NCBI RefSeq assembly: GCF_002763455.1
Contig: NZ_NIXK01000011.1
Coordinates: 37,421-101,420 of the forward strand
Length of the DNA stretch: 64,000 bases
DNA from: Lentibacillus sediminis
GTDB lineage: Bacteria; Bacillota; Bacilli; Bacillales; Amphibacillaceae
Direction: 5' to 3'
Position 1 is the first letter of the stretch. Each line of letters starts with the position of its first letter. A model generated the notes under the pieces. That model was not told where the DNA came from. It saw nothing but the letters and a program-made list of their open reading frames with translations, and did not search any database. A program made the translations under genes and the position numbers. Below, piece after piece: positions 16,919-25,185 of this stretch.

Positions 16919-18132
16919 TGTGGAGAAAGGTATACGGGGCAGAGCATTACAAAAGCTTTGAATACACGGCATTCGCCCTCGTGGTGTTCCTGTTAATGGG
17001 CGTTATTTTTCAGATCCCGCTCGCGTTCATTGCGGTAGGGGTGTTTGCCGCCTACTTAATTATTTATAAAGTGTATGATAATCAAACCGGCAGACAGCTT
17101 GCCGTCAAAAACCCCACAAAAACCGTGAAGCTGTTCCCTGGGGAGGAGACAGTTTTCACCCTGGAAATGGAAAACCGTTCGATCTTTCCAATGATCAATG
17201 GGGAATTGCAATTCAAGCTGGGAGCGGCAATGAAAGCCTACAAGCATACCCGCAGTGATGAGGATTACTGGAAGCAGGTGAATATTCCGCTGTCGGTGCT
17301 CAGAAAACGCAAGCTGCGCATGGAAATTCCGGTGATTGCCGAGCACCGCGGAACTTCGCGCATCAACAATATTACCTATCTGTTTCCGCATTTGTTCAGC
17401 TTTAACACGGTTTCGTTAAAGTATCAGCCTTTTTACCGCACGGAGTTTGTGGTTTTTCCCAAACCGCTTGCGGTACATGGGGCGGAGGAAGTTTTTCATA
17501 TGTTCCCCGGGACATCGAGAGCTAACTTGTCACCGTTTGAAGACATTCAAAGCCCGCTGGGAACCAGGGATTATAATTACAGCGACCCCTTTCACCGGAT
17601 TAACTGGAAGGCGTCGGTGAAAACACAGGGGCTGCAGACAAATATTTATGAAAAAGTGGTGGACATGTCCTATGTGTTTCTTGTTAATCTTGGGACGGAG
17701 AACCGGATGCACATGTCCAAGTTCAATGAAAACCTGGAGAATCTGTTGTCCTATACCGCTTATTTAAGCCAATATGCCACAGAAAAAGGTTTTCCATATG
17801 AGATCTATATTAATGCACGGCGCCCTGGCAGAATCCCGGGAGTTCATCTGGAAGAAGGGGAAGGAAAAGCGCATTACGGAAATGCATTAGAGATGCTGGC
17901 GCGGATTCATAAGCAGTCGGTGATTACACCGTTCAATGAGCTGCTTTACCATGCAGGCAAAAATTTCTATAATCCGAAAACGATTATTCTGGTCGGAGAA
18001 TTGCCGGCCGGTGCCGGAGAGATTGTGCAAAGCTGGAGGCGTGCCCAGCACACGGTCTATCAAGTTCAGGAAACAGATGACGGGGCATTTGTTCAGCCGA
18101 TGGCAAGGGATGTGATGAAATATGCAGAGTAG
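16918..18132 (+). CDS. DUF58 domain protein, MoxR partner
   Basis: 404 residues: two N-terminal transmembrane helices (about 15-60), an extended beta-rich middle and a DUF58 region containing the conserved 'RDYNYSDPFHRINWKAS' motif near residue 220, followed by a VWA-like domain. DUF58 proteins are almost always encoded next to MoxR ATPases and may be their membrane-anchored targets. Starts by overlapping the moxR stop codon and overlaps the DUF4129 gene by 11 bp, so the three form one operon. The specific process served is unknown. Confidence 0.85.
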   Translation: MWRKVYGAEHYKSFEYTAFALVVFLLMGVIFQIPLAFIAVGVFAAYLIIYKVYDNQTGRQLAVKNPTKTVKLFPGEETVFTLEMENRSIFPMINGELQFKLGAAMKAYKHTRSDEDYWKQVNIPLSVLRKRKLRMEIPVIAEHRGTSRINNITYLFPHLFSFNTVSLKYQPFYRTEFVVFPKPLAVHGAEEVFHMFPGTSRANLSPFEDIQSPLGTRDYNYSDPFHRINWKASVKTQGLQTNIYEKVVDMSYVFLVNLGTENRMHMSKFNENLENLLSYTAYLSQYATEKGFPYEIYINARRPGRIPGVHLEEGEGKAHYGNALEMLARIHKQSVITPFNELLYHAGKNFYNPKTIILVGELPAGAGEIVQSWRRAQHTVYQVQETDDGAFVQPMARDVMKYAE

Positions 18133-19315
18133 ACATCCGCTCATCACCTATGCGTATCATTTTCTCAGTGAAACAATTATTATCTTTATTCTTGCTGTTC
18201 CGTTTTTTCATCACCGGTTTGCGGGCGTACCCTACTGGGATTACCTTGCCGTGATTTTCGGAGCAACCGTGCTGTTTTCGCTGATTACTGCTTTTACCAG
18301 AAGCTATATTTGGTATTGGCTGATGCTGCCGGCACTGCTTTTTGTGTTCAGCATGCTGGATTTTCCGATGTTGTTTGTCGTGTTGTTTAGTATTTTATTT
18401 GTCTGGCGCTATATGGCGATTCGTAAAGAGGAAGGGATCAACCGGGAGAATCGCTATTTGGTGATTACCATGGTTTTGACGGTGCTTGTGAGCCTTCTTG
18501 TTAGTGATACACGGATTTTACTGTTTCCGTTTGTGCAGTTTGCCTTTTTGACACTTGGCTATATCGCGAGTCATTTTGCGGTGATGGAGGAGCGCGACCG
18601 TAAGCAATTTGATCTGAAGACGCCATTACTCTTTGGAGGGATTTTTGGTGGAGCTGCGCTTGGTTTGTATCTGCTGTTTGACGGTGTGCGTTATTTCGTG
18701 CTCGGCTTTTGGAATATTTTCCGGATGGCGATCGATAGCACCATTAATTTTATAGCGAATAACATTCTCAGTTTCTGGGATGTGGAAAAACGAACCTGGG
18801 CAGATCTGCCGGAGCAGGACGTCGAGTATCACGGAGACGGCTATTGGAATGAACTGCAGGAATTTTCCGCAACCAATGCAATGGCGCCCTTCTTGGTGAT
18901 TGGGATTATTCTGGTTGTGGCAACTGTCGTGGTGGCGATTATTTATTTCTTATGGAAGCGTACGTCAAAGGATCCAAAACAGCAGGTGGAAACCAGTGAG
19001 GGCATCACCTATTACGAACTGGATGAAAAATCCGGAAAGGGAAATAGTTTCTCAGAAGGCGGCTTGAAGCGGTACTTCACCGGCAGGCTGCATCCAGTAA
19101 GAAAAATGGTGCTGCAGTTTGAACGGCGGGCGGCAAAGAACAATAAAGCAAGGAAGCCATTTGAAACAATTGAGGACTGGCTGAAGCGTCTCGGCATGCA
19201 GGGTGATCTCGTTGTGTATCAGCGTGTTCGCTATGGCGATACCGAGGTGAGTGCTGAAGAGAGGAAAGCGTTGAAGGAACAATTGCAGAGAATGGAAGAG
19301 GGGCTGGAAGGATAA
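18122..19315 (+). CDS. Membrane protein with C-terminal DUF4129
   Basis: 397 residues. About seven transmembrane helices occupy residues 10-240 and a single helix lies near 255-280; the C-terminal ~100 residues (PFETIEDWLKRLGM...RYGDTEVSAEERKALKEQL) match DUF4129, the tail domain normally found behind a transglutaminase-like core in YebA-type proteins. That core, with its Cys-His-Asp triad, is missing: the region between the helices is only a short acidic loop. The gene completes the MoxR-DUF58-DUF4129 operon and may be a scaffold rather than an enzyme. Confidence 0.75.
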   Translation: MQSRHPLITYAYHFLSETIIIFILAVPFFHHRFAGVPYWDYLAVIFGATVLFSLITAFTRSYIWYWLMLPALLFVFSMLDFPMLFVVLFSILFVWRYMAIRKEEGINRENRYLVITMVLTVLVSLLVSDTRILLFPFVQFAFLTLGYIASHFAVMEERDRKQFDLKTPLLFGGIFGGAALGLYLLFDGVRYFVLGFWNIFRMAIDSTINFIANNILSFWDVEKRTWADLPEQDVEYHGDGYWNELQEFSATNAMAPFLVIGIILVVATVVVAIIYFLWKRTSKDPKQQVETSEGITYYELDEKSGKGNSFSEGGLKRYFTGRLHPVRKMVLQFERRAAKNNKARKPFETIEDWLKRLGMQGDLVVYQRVRYGDTEVSAEERKALKEQLQRMEEGLEG

Positions 19316-19334
19316 GAAAGCGTGAAATAAAATA

Positions 19335-19374
19335 AGGATCATCCACTTTAGCGGGATGATCCTGTTTTATTTTA
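19335..19374. terminator. Bidirectional terminator
   Basis: AGGATCATCC (19335-19344) pairs with GGATGATCCT (19354-19363). T runs follow on both strands, serving the DUF4129 operon and the converging SMR operon. Confidence 0.85.
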
Positions 19375-19686
19375 TGAAACAAGCCTTAGTCCTACAACAG
19401 CCACAATCACCATAGCCATGAACATGAGACGAAGGCGGTCGGTCGATTCATTGTAAAAAATCATTCCTACAATCGCGCTTCCCACGGTCCCTATTCCTGT
19501 CCAGACAGCATAAGCAACACCGAGTGGAATGGTTGCCATCGCAACGGACAGCAAACTAAAACTGACAATGAATCCTCCAATAAGAATAAGAAAGCCGCTT
19601 CCTTTTTCCCCTTTTGCGATCTTTTGCATGCCGGTCACACCTACAACTTCAAAGAGACCTGCTATAATCAGTATTAACCAACTCAT
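19372..19686 (-). CDS. yvdR: SMR-family efflux subunit (YvdR/YkkD-like)
   Basis: 104 residues with four transmembrane helices, the size of small multidrug resistance transporters. The essential membrane Glu is in helix 1 (IIAGLFEVVGVTGMQK, Glu13), and the 'PLGVAYAVWTGIGTVGSAIVGM' motif of helix 3 is intact. Paired SMR genes form asymmetric heterodimers that export guanidinium or cationic compounds. It overlaps its partner by 4 nt. The pair plus a divergent TetR gene reproduces yvdRST of B. subtilis. No guanidine riboswitch sequence is recognisable upstream. Confidence 0.8.
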   Translation of the reverse strand: MSWLILIIAGLFEVVGVTGMQKIAKGEKGSGFLILIGGFIVSFSLLSVAMATIPLGVAYAVWTGIGTVGSAIVGMIFYNESTDRLRLMFMAMVIVAVVGLRLVS

Positions 19687-20018
19687 GAGCGCTCTCTCCT
19701 TTCAGATGCTTCACCCGTTACGGTTTTCAGACCGATGACCCCCGTAAGCAGAAGGATAACAAACAGGATCATCCAAATATTAATGGAAGCATTGAAAAAG
19801 ACAATATCCACAATCACTGTTCCGACGGTCCCGAGCCCGGCAAAAACCGCATAAACCGTGCTTGTAGGAAGGACAGTTGCGGCTTTAAGGAGCAGCCAAA
19901 AGCTGATAAAAACAGCAATTGCTGTCAACGTCCATGTCAGTGTATCATTCGCATATTTAAGTCCTGTTGCCCAACCTACTTCAAAAGTGGCAGCAAGAAC
20001 AACTAATAGCCACTTCAT
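19683..20018 (-). CDS. yvdS: SMR-family efflux subunit (YvdS/YkkC-like)
   Basis: 111 residues, four transmembrane helices, with the essential Glu in AATFEVGWATGLK (Glu13) and 'STVYAVFAGLGTVGTVIVD' in helix 3. A charged tail (EASERRERS) follows the last helix. ATG 20018 is chosen because AAGGAG lies about 10 nt upstream; the longer frame to 20093 would run across the promoter. First gene of the two-gene efflux operon, divergent from the TetR regulator at 20360, and probably repressed by it. Confidence 0.8.
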   Translation of the reverse strand: MKWLLVVLAATFEVGWATGLKYANDTLTWTLTAIAVFISFWLLLKAATVLPTSTVYAVFAGLGTVGTVIVDIVFFNASINIWMILFVILLLTGVIGLKTVTGEASERRERS

Positions 20019-20068
20019 ATTTTGCAAACTCCTTTTCTTTTGATAAGATATATAGAAAGAAATCAAAC

Positions 20069-20112
20069 TAACTAACGGTAGTAAGTATATCATATGGTAT
20101 AATGAATGGCAA
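20069..20112 (-). promoter_or_regulatory. Promoter and TetR-type operator of the SMR operon
   Basis: On the minus strand a -35 TTGCCA (20112-20107) and a -10 TATACT (20089-20084) are spaced 17 bp. Directly after the -10, TTACTACCGTTAGTTA (20084-20069) is an imperfect inverted repeat of the kind bound by TetR-family repressors; the divergent TetR gene is the natural candidate. Confidence 0.6.
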
Positions 20113-20182
20113 TCCGTTTTTTTTAATGATTATTTTCTAAAAGTATGGGACTTCGGTTACTCGTCCCACCGAAAAGCGTTTG

Positions 20183-20304
20183 TTGTTTTATCACAATATC
20201 TATAGACTGCCACGTAAATCAGTGAGTTTCATGATCGCCGCTGCGGAAAGTGAGGGGTATTTCCGCAGCGGCAGGGTAAGTCGCAGTTTCCATCAACTCC
20301 GAAA
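20183..20304. repeat. Miniature deletion copy of the dispersed structured repeat
   Basis: The left outer segment (TATCACAATATCTATAGACTGC ... ATCGCCGCTGCGGAAA) and the right outer segment (GGGGTATTTCCGCAGCGGC ... TTTCCATCAACTCCGAAA) match the ends of the elements at 51698-52125 and 36176-36572, but the roughly 300-bp interior is gone. The fused arms form a perfect GCCGCTGCGGAAA / TTTCCGCAGCGGC stem. Confidence 0.75.
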
Positions 20305-20359
20305 TAAATAAGCAACAGAACTTACGAAAAGAGCCTTTTTAATTAAGGGGGTATCGCCA

Positions 20360-20944
20360 ATGTCACCAACGACGCGAGACAAAATCATCCAAACAGCACT
20401 TTCATCATTTGCGGTGAGCGGATATGAAGGTACCACGCTTGCACATATCGCTGAAACGGTTGGCATTAAAAAGCCGTCGCTGTATAATCATTTTTCAAGT
20501 AAAGCCGACCTATTCTTTACCGTAGCTGAAAAGGTCATGAAGGAATTGATGGACGTCATGACCACAAGTGCGCGTGAGCATCAGGAAAAGGCAATCGACA
20601 AACGAATATATTTACTATTAACAGATAGCACTGATTTTATTTTTCAAAAACATGAAGGCATGATGTATAAACGGTTAATGTTATTTCCGCCTGCAGAACT
20701 CGCTGAAGATGTAGCGAGCCTTGTACAAAAATGGGAAGAAAAACTTGATCAGTTATTGACCAATCTTTATGAAGAGGGGCTGAATGAAGACGTGTTTAAT
20801 AATTGTTCGTTTCCTGTATTCCGATCGGGTTTTTATTGTTTGATGGATGGTCTGTTTACAGAAAGATTTATTTATCCTGAAACAGTATTTAAGGAACGTT
20901 CGGAAGGCGCATGGGCGGTTTTTTGGCGCGGGGTTTCCGGGTAA
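20360..20944 (+). CDS. yvdT: TetR-family transcriptional regulator (YvdT-like)
   Basis: 194 residues. The TetR DNA-binding domain is at the N-terminus: TRDKIIQTALSSFAVSGYEGTTLAHIAETVGIKKPSLYNHFSSK, with the canonical helix-turn-helix. The C-terminal ~140 residues form the variable ligand domain. It is divergent from the SMR efflux pair, as yvdT is from yvdSR in B. subtilis, so it probably represses that pair via the palindrome at 20069-20084. TAAGGGGG precedes the ATG. The intervening DNA holds a miniature repeat copy. Confidence 0.85.
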   Translation: MSPTTRDKIIQTALSSFAVSGYEGTTLAHIAETVGIKKPSLYNHFSSKADLFFTVAEKVMKELMDVMTTSAREHQEKAIDKRIYLLLTDSTDFIFQKHEGMMYKRLMLFPPAELAEDVASLVQKWEEKLDQLLTNLYEEGLNEDVFNNCSFPVFRSGFYCLMDGLFTERFIYPETVFKERSEGAWAVFWRGVSG

Positions 20945-21031
20945 GAGTGCTGATTCCTCATGTTTACTCCCTTCCTTTACCGGTTAAATACTAGTAGACA
21001 AGGATTTACTGGATGGAAGGAGTATGGACGA

Positions 21032-21841
21032 ATGATGGATCTGACAAAAGAAATTAAAAAGCTGGAAAGCATCCAGAGAGACGATGCGAATAAAGTATTT
21101 ACCATGTATTTGAACACGGACCCGTCCGATCCTGAGCAGCAGGGCGGCGAGTGGAAAATTCACTTAAAAAACGGACTGCGAAATTTTGAAAAGTATCTGC
21201 AGGAAGATGATAATAAAGAAGAGTTGAAGAATTACCAGACGGTGAAAGAAAAGGTTCAGCGGTTTGTGGAAGGCAATGAACAGAATTACGGAAAAGGCGT
21301 GATTGTCTTTGCGACTGCGGATGAGGAAATCTGGTTTGCCGAGCGGGTGCAAATGCCGATTAAGACTGAATTTTTTTGGCAGGAGACACCTGAACTCGGA
21401 CAATTGAAGCATTTAAGCGAATCCTATCCGAAGTCCGGGATTATTCTCGTGCAGCAAAATGAAATCAAAGTCATCGAAGCATACCTGAATGAAATTGAAG
21501 AGACCTATTCCTATGAACTGGACATCAATACAGACGACTGGCGGGAAAAAACCGGTCCGCGTAAAATAGGCAGTGCCAATTCAACTCTCGGAGGGACGAA
21601 CAACCAGACGGATGATTTCAAAGCGAGATTTGAAGCAAACAAACAGCGCTGGTATAAAAAGATCGCACCGAAGCTGGACAAACAGGCGAAAGACCGCAGC
21701 TGGGAGAAAATTTATGTGGTCGGTGAGCCCGGTCAATCCAACGAGCTGAGTGAACAAATGAACAAACCGGCAGATGATGTGATACAGAAAAATATGCTTG
21801 ACCATGAAGAATCGAAGGTGTTGGAAGAGATTTACGGATAA
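21032..21841 (+). CDS. VLRF1/aeRF1-type release-factor-like protein
   Basis: 269 residues resembling the bacterial members of the archaeo-eukaryotic release factor 1 superfamily (VLRF1 type), relatives of yeast Vms1 that hydrolyse peptidyl-tRNA on stalled ribosomes. The N-terminal alpha/beta core contains the strands 'GVIVFATADEEIWFAERV' and 'SGIILVQQNEIKVIEAYLNEI'. A loop near residues 178-190 reads LGGTNNQTDDFKARFE, in the position where relatives carry GGQ or GSQ catalytic loops, so the glutamine seems preserved in a longer loop. ATG 21032 has AAGGAG 9 nt upstream. Stands alone, ended by the hairpin at 21856. Confidence 0.6.
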   Translation: MMDLTKEIKKLESIQRDDANKVFTMYLNTDPSDPEQQGGEWKIHLKNGLRNFEKYLQEDDNKEELKNYQTVKEKVQRFVEGNEQNYGKGVIVFATADEEIWFAERVQMPIKTEFFWQETPELGQLKHLSESYPKSGIILVQQNEIKVIEAYLNEIEETYSYELDINTDDWREKTGPRKIGSANSTLGGTNNQTDDFKARFEANKQRWYKKIAPKLDKQAKDRSWEKIYVVGEPGQSNELSEQMNKPADDVIQKNMLDHEESKVLEEIYG

Positions 21842-21855
21842 GAAAGAATGTGCAA

Positions 21856-21900
21856 AATAAGGCCTGTCGTCATATAACTTGACGGCAGGCCTTATTTTCT
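21856..21900. terminator. Strong bidirectional terminator
   Basis: 17-bp stem AATAAGGCCTGTCGTCA (21856-21872) / TGACGGCAGGCCTTATT (21880-21896) with one mismatch, T-rich on both sides. It separates the release-factor-like gene from the converging zinc operon. Confidence 0.85.
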
Positions 21901-21918
21901 TCTCATTTTATTTCTCCC

Positions 21919-22332
21919 TCACGCACTCTGACAACTCGGACACAACCCATAAATCTCAAACTTATGCCCCTCAATATCATAATTACCCAAAGCTTGGCGT
22001 ACCTCATCCATCGGGCAGACGGCAATTTCTTTCGTCGTTCCGCAGGCATTGCAGATGAAATGATGGTGATGATGATGCGTGCAATTTAACCGAAAGTGCT
22101 TCTCGCCGTTTAATTCCGTCGTCTCCAAAATCCCAACTTCATCGTACAAATGCAAGTTACGATACACTGTGTCAAAGCTGATGCCTTCATAGGTCGCTTC
22201 CAAGTGCTGCAGCAAGTCCTTTGCTGTGCGGTAACCATCCGCTTTTTCAAAGAAATTGAGAATATCTTTTCGTTTGCCGGTTGTTTTATAGCCTTTATCT
22301 TTAAGCAGGTCAATTGCTTCATTTACATTCAT
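21919..22332 (-). CDS. zur: Zur-type Fur-family zinc regulator
   Basis: 137 residues of the Fur family: a winged-helix N-terminal domain (DTVYRNLHLYDEVGIL recognition region) and a metal-binding dimerisation domain with the structural zinc cysteines in FICNACG and LCPSC, plus the CTHHHHHHF histidine cluster. It is the last gene of a zinc-uptake operon (znuA-znuC-znuB-zur) and overlaps znuB by 4 nt, so the assignment to Zur rather than Fur or PerR rests on context. It would repress the operon by binding the two boxes before znuA when zinc is plentiful. Confidence 0.85.
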   Translation of the reverse strand: MNVNEAIDLLKDKGYKTTGKRKDILNFFEKADGYRTAKDLLQHLEATYEGISFDTVYRNLHLYDEVGILETTELNGEKHFRLNCTHHHHHHFICNACGTTKEIAVCPMDEVRQALGNYDIEGHKFEIYGLCPSCQSA

Positions 22333-23183
22333 TCGGATTCCCTCACTTTCGAAAGGTTAGGTCGCAGTTTTTTTATACCAATGGACAACAGCAAGATTAC
22401 AATCGAGACCATGACAATCGTTCCGCCTGGCGGGATGCTTAAATAGTACCCCGATATTAATCCTATCATAACAGCTAATTCGCCAAATATCACAGATAAA
22501 AACATCATTTGCTTGAACCCTTTGGCCAGCCGCATGCTCGCTGCGACAGGAAGGGTCATTAATGCGGATACCAGGAGCACGCCGACAATTCGGATTGAGG
22601 CGGCGATCACCAGGGCGGTCAGTACAATAAACAGCAGGTGAATTCGCTTGGCATGCAGTCCGGACACAGTCGCATGCTCTTCATCAAAGGAAAGTGTGAA
22701 CAGTTCCTTGTAAAACAGTGCGACAACCCCCACGATGATGATCGAAATGACAAGGATGAGCAGGAAGTCATTTTGGCTGACTGCGGAAACCGAGCCGAAT
22801 AAGTAATTGAATAAATCCGTGTTAAATCCGTCCGCAACAGAAATGAAAATCACACTCAAGCCCACGCCGCCTGACATAATGATGGGGATGGCCAGCTCCT
22901 GGTATGCCTTGTACACACCACGAAGTTTTTCGATCAAAATCGAACCAAGCACGGAAAAAGCCATTCCGCTGTAAAACGGGGTGAGGAAGGTGACGGCAAA
23001 TTTTTTCTCCATCATCATTCCAAACGCAATGCCAGCGAGGGTTACATGGGAAAGCGCATCCGCAATCAGCGAAAGCCTACGCACAACAATGAAGGTGCCG
23101 AGCAGCGGAGCGATGATCCCAATTAATATTCCGGTTAAGAATGTATGTCGTAAAAAGTCATATTGCAAAAAATCGGCCAGCAT
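22329..23183 (-). CDS. znuB: Zinc ABC transporter permease
   Basis: 284 residues with about eight or nine transmembrane helices, of the ABC-3 metal permease family (ZnuB/AdcB/MntB). 'GIIAPLLGTFIVVRRLSLIADALSHVTLAGIA' near the start and 'RIVGVLLVSALMTLPVAASMRLA' near residue 205 are the family signatures. It forms the membrane channel for zinc delivered by the lipoprotein encoded upstream. The ATPase gene lies 16 bp upstream and zur overlaps its end by 4 nt. Confidence 0.88.
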   Translation of the reverse strand: MLADFLQYDFLRHTFLTGILIGIIAPLLGTFIVVRRLSLIADALSHVTLAGIAFGMMMEKKFAVTFLTPFYSGMAFSVLGSILIEKLRGVYKAYQELAIPIIMSGGVGLSVIFISVADGFNTDLFNYLFGSVSAVSQNDFLLILVISIIIVGVVALFYKELFTLSFDEEHATVSGLHAKRIHLLFIVLTALVIAASIRIVGVLLVSALMTLPVAASMRLAKGFKQMMFLSVIFGELAVMIGLISGYYLSIPPGGTIVMVSIVILLLSIGIKKLRPNLSKVRESE

Positions 23184-23199
23184 AAGTCTTCCTCCAAAA

Positions 23200-23955
23200 T
23201 TAGTGATTATGAGTGACGATGTTTACCGGATGCCCGTAAATCCGCGATAGATCTTCTCCGGATAGCGAGGTGTACACTTCGGGTTCCCCGTGAAAGTGCA
23301 GCGTTTTATTTAGACAGACGAGATCTGTCGCATGCTCGGTCATGATGCCTGTATCATGGGTGACAAGCAGGAGGGTAATCCCGCGCTCCTCATTCAGCTG
23401 GTGCAGCAAGTCATAGAAGCGCTTGACATTTTCCTGATCGACGCCTACTGTCGGTTCATCTAAAATTAACAGCTCCGGCTCATTGACTAACGACCTTGCG
23501 ATAAACACGCGCTGCTGCTGGCCGCCGGAAAGATTGCCAACATTCTCCCTTGCATATTCCAGCATCCCCACCTGGTCAATCGCCTGCATGATCTTTTCTT
23601 TGTGCTTTTTAGTTAAAAACTTCAAATAGCCGACTTTGGCGGTCAGCCCCATGGAAACCACTTCAAAGACAGTTGCCGGAAATCCCCGGTTGAACGCATT
23701 GGCTTTTTGGGAAACGAATCCCAGCTTATTCCAATTCCGGAACTGCCGGACGGGCTGATTCAAAATCCGGATGGATCCCTGATTTGGCTGCTGCAGGCCA
23801 AGGATCAGTTTGATTAAGGTGGTTTTTCCTCCGCCGTTTGGACCTACGAGGCCCATAAAAGCGCCGCGCGGGATTTCCAGGTTGACGTTTTCCAGTATTG
23901 TTTTCTCTTCATAAGCAAAGCTGATATTTTCCATGGATACAACAGGGATTGTCAT
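23200..23955 (-). CDS. znuC: Zinc ABC transporter ATP-binding protein
   Basis: 251 residues. Walker A GPNGGGKTT (~37), signature LSGGQQQRVFIARSL (~143), Walker B LLILDEPTVGVD and the H-loop THDTG are intact. The C-terminal tail ends HGEPEVYTSLSGEDLSRIYGH and a final HNH, typical of ZnuC/AdcC proteins. It powers zinc import with the products of znuA and znuB on either side; the gap to znuA is 15 bp, so they are co-transcribed from the Zur-controlled promoter. Confidence 0.9.
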   Translation of the reverse strand: MTIPVVSMENISFAYEEKTILENVNLEIPRGAFMGLVGPNGGGKTTLIKLILGLQQPNQGSIRILNQPVRQFRNWNKLGFVSQKANAFNRGFPATVFEVVSMGLTAKVGYLKFLTKKHKEKIMQAIDQVGMLEYARENVGNLSGGQQQRVFIARSLVNEPELLILDEPTVGVDQENVKRFYDLLHQLNEERGITLLLVTHDTGIMTEHATDLVCLNKTLHFHGEPEVYTSLSGEDLSRIYGHPVNIVTHNH

Positions 23956-23970
23956 GATGAGCCCCCTCCT

Positions 23971-25044
23971 TTATTTGGTTACTTGGTCGAGCACTTCCAG
24001 ATTATCCTTCATGATGGAGAGATAATCCTCTCCATTGCTGATATCTTTTTCCGTTAAAACGGACAGATTATGAATGGTTGCAGCATCGGCGCCGATTTCC
24101 TCCTGAATGATCTTGGTCACCCGGTCGGAGGTGTTTTGTTCAAAAATGATCGTATCCAGCTGATGCTTCTCTGCCTGGTCAATGATGGCAGTCAGTTCTT
24201 TTTGCGATGGCTCACTGCTTGTGGAGAGCCCATTGATCGCAATCTGCTCAATGCCGTAGCGTTCTTCCCAGTAGGAATAAGCGGCATGGGAGACCAGGAT
24301 TTGTTTTTCCGTTTTATCTTCCAGGGTTCCCGTATACTGCCCATCCAGCGCGAGCAAGTCTTCTTGTAATGCCGTGAAATTTTCCGTGTAGAGGGTTTCC
24401 TCTTCTGGATTTAGTTCGATTAATTTGTCTGTAATTAATTCGGCCATCTGCAGCATGCGCAAGGGATCGAGCCAGATATGAGGGTTATGGTCTCCATGGC
24501 TGTGGCCTTCATGTGTATGGTTTTCATTAGTGGACGAATCATCTGATTGAGCACCTTCCTCATGGCTGTGCCCGTGTGCATGACTTTCGTCAGAGGACGC
24601 TTCATCTTTATGAGAATCTTCGTCATGGTTATGTTCCTCATGTTCGTCTTCTTCATTCTCGGTGGGGTGATCTCCCCCCGTGAAAAGCTCCTCATGCTGC
24701 CCAAGCTCCACCAGCTCCACAGGCTGGGAGGCAAGGGCATCTGCAGCTGTCTCGGCGAATCCTTCCATGCCTGCTCCCAGATAGATGAAGGCATCCCCTT
24801 CCGCGATCTTCGTGATATCCTTGGAGGCAGGTTCATAGGAATGGGCATCCACACCCGGCGGATAGACCGTCTCGGTAGTCACGGTGTCCCCGCCAATTCG
24901 CTCCACCGCATACTGAATCGGATAAATGGTTGTATAAATAGTGAGCCCTTCCTGATTTTCGCTGGCAGCCTGATTTGTCTGGGAACACCCGGCAGCTAAC
25001 AAGCCCAGGAAAAGCAGGGAAATAAGTATTTTATAATTTCTCAT
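23971..25044 (-). CDS. znuA: Zinc-binding lipoprotein of the ABC importer
   Basis: 357 residues. A lipoprotein signal peptide ends in LLAAGC with the modified Cys20. The cluster A-I metal-binding fold (ZnuA/AdcA) follows, with a large histidine/acid-rich insertion near residues 125-190 containing many HxH and HSH units, typical of zinc-specific members, ending in GDHNPHIWLDP. The usual metal ligands are the His in GVDAHSYEP, His in NPHIW, His in LVSHAAYSYW and the late Glu/Asp. ATG 25044 has AGAGG 9 nt upstream and begins a proper signal peptide; the longer frame is rejected. Confidence 0.9.
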   Translation of the reverse strand: MRNYKILISLLFLGLLAAGCSQTNQAASENQEGLTIYTTIYPIQYAVERIGGDTVTTETVYPPGVDAHSYEPASKDITKIAEGDAFIYLGAGMEGFAETAADALASQPVELVELGQHEELFTGGDHPTENEEDEHEEHNHDEDSHKDEASSDESHAHGHSHEEGAQSDDSSTNENHTHEGHSHGDHNPHIWLDPLRMLQMAELITDKLIELNPEEETLYTENFTALQEDLLALDGQYTGTLEDKTEKQILVSHAAYSYWEERYGIEQIAINGLSTSSEPSQKELTAIIDQAEKHQLDTIIFEQNTSDRVTKIIQEEIGADAATIHNLSVLTEKDISNGEDYLSIMKDNLEVLDQVTK

Positions 25045-25081
25045 TCTCGTATTCCTCTCCGTATTGTTTTTAACTTTTACC

Positions 25082-25127
25082 ATCATACCGTAATGATTAC
25101 GATTTGTAAATAGGAATGGTTACGATT
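25082..25127 (-). promoter_or_regulatory. znuA promoter with two Zur boxes
   Basis: Minus strand: -35 TTTACA (25110-25105), 17-bp spacer, -10 TATGAT (25087-25082). Box 1, CGTAATGATTACGATT (25089-25104), lies in the spacer and matches the Bacillus Zur consensus closely. Box 2, AGGAATGGTTACGATT (25112-25127), agrees with box 1 at 13 of 16 positions, 23 bp away, upstream of the -35. Zinc-loaded Zur would block the polymerase. Confidence 0.8.
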
Positions 25128-25185
25128 AATGATATGATAGGGCAGTTTTTTTTATAATCGAAAGCAAATCGAAAAAGGTGGCAAA

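Noticed and set aside
19683..20112. Guanidine (ykkC) riboswitch before the SMR pair
   Set aside because: The leader is only about 60 nt and shows no ykkC core motif; a TetR operator fits better.
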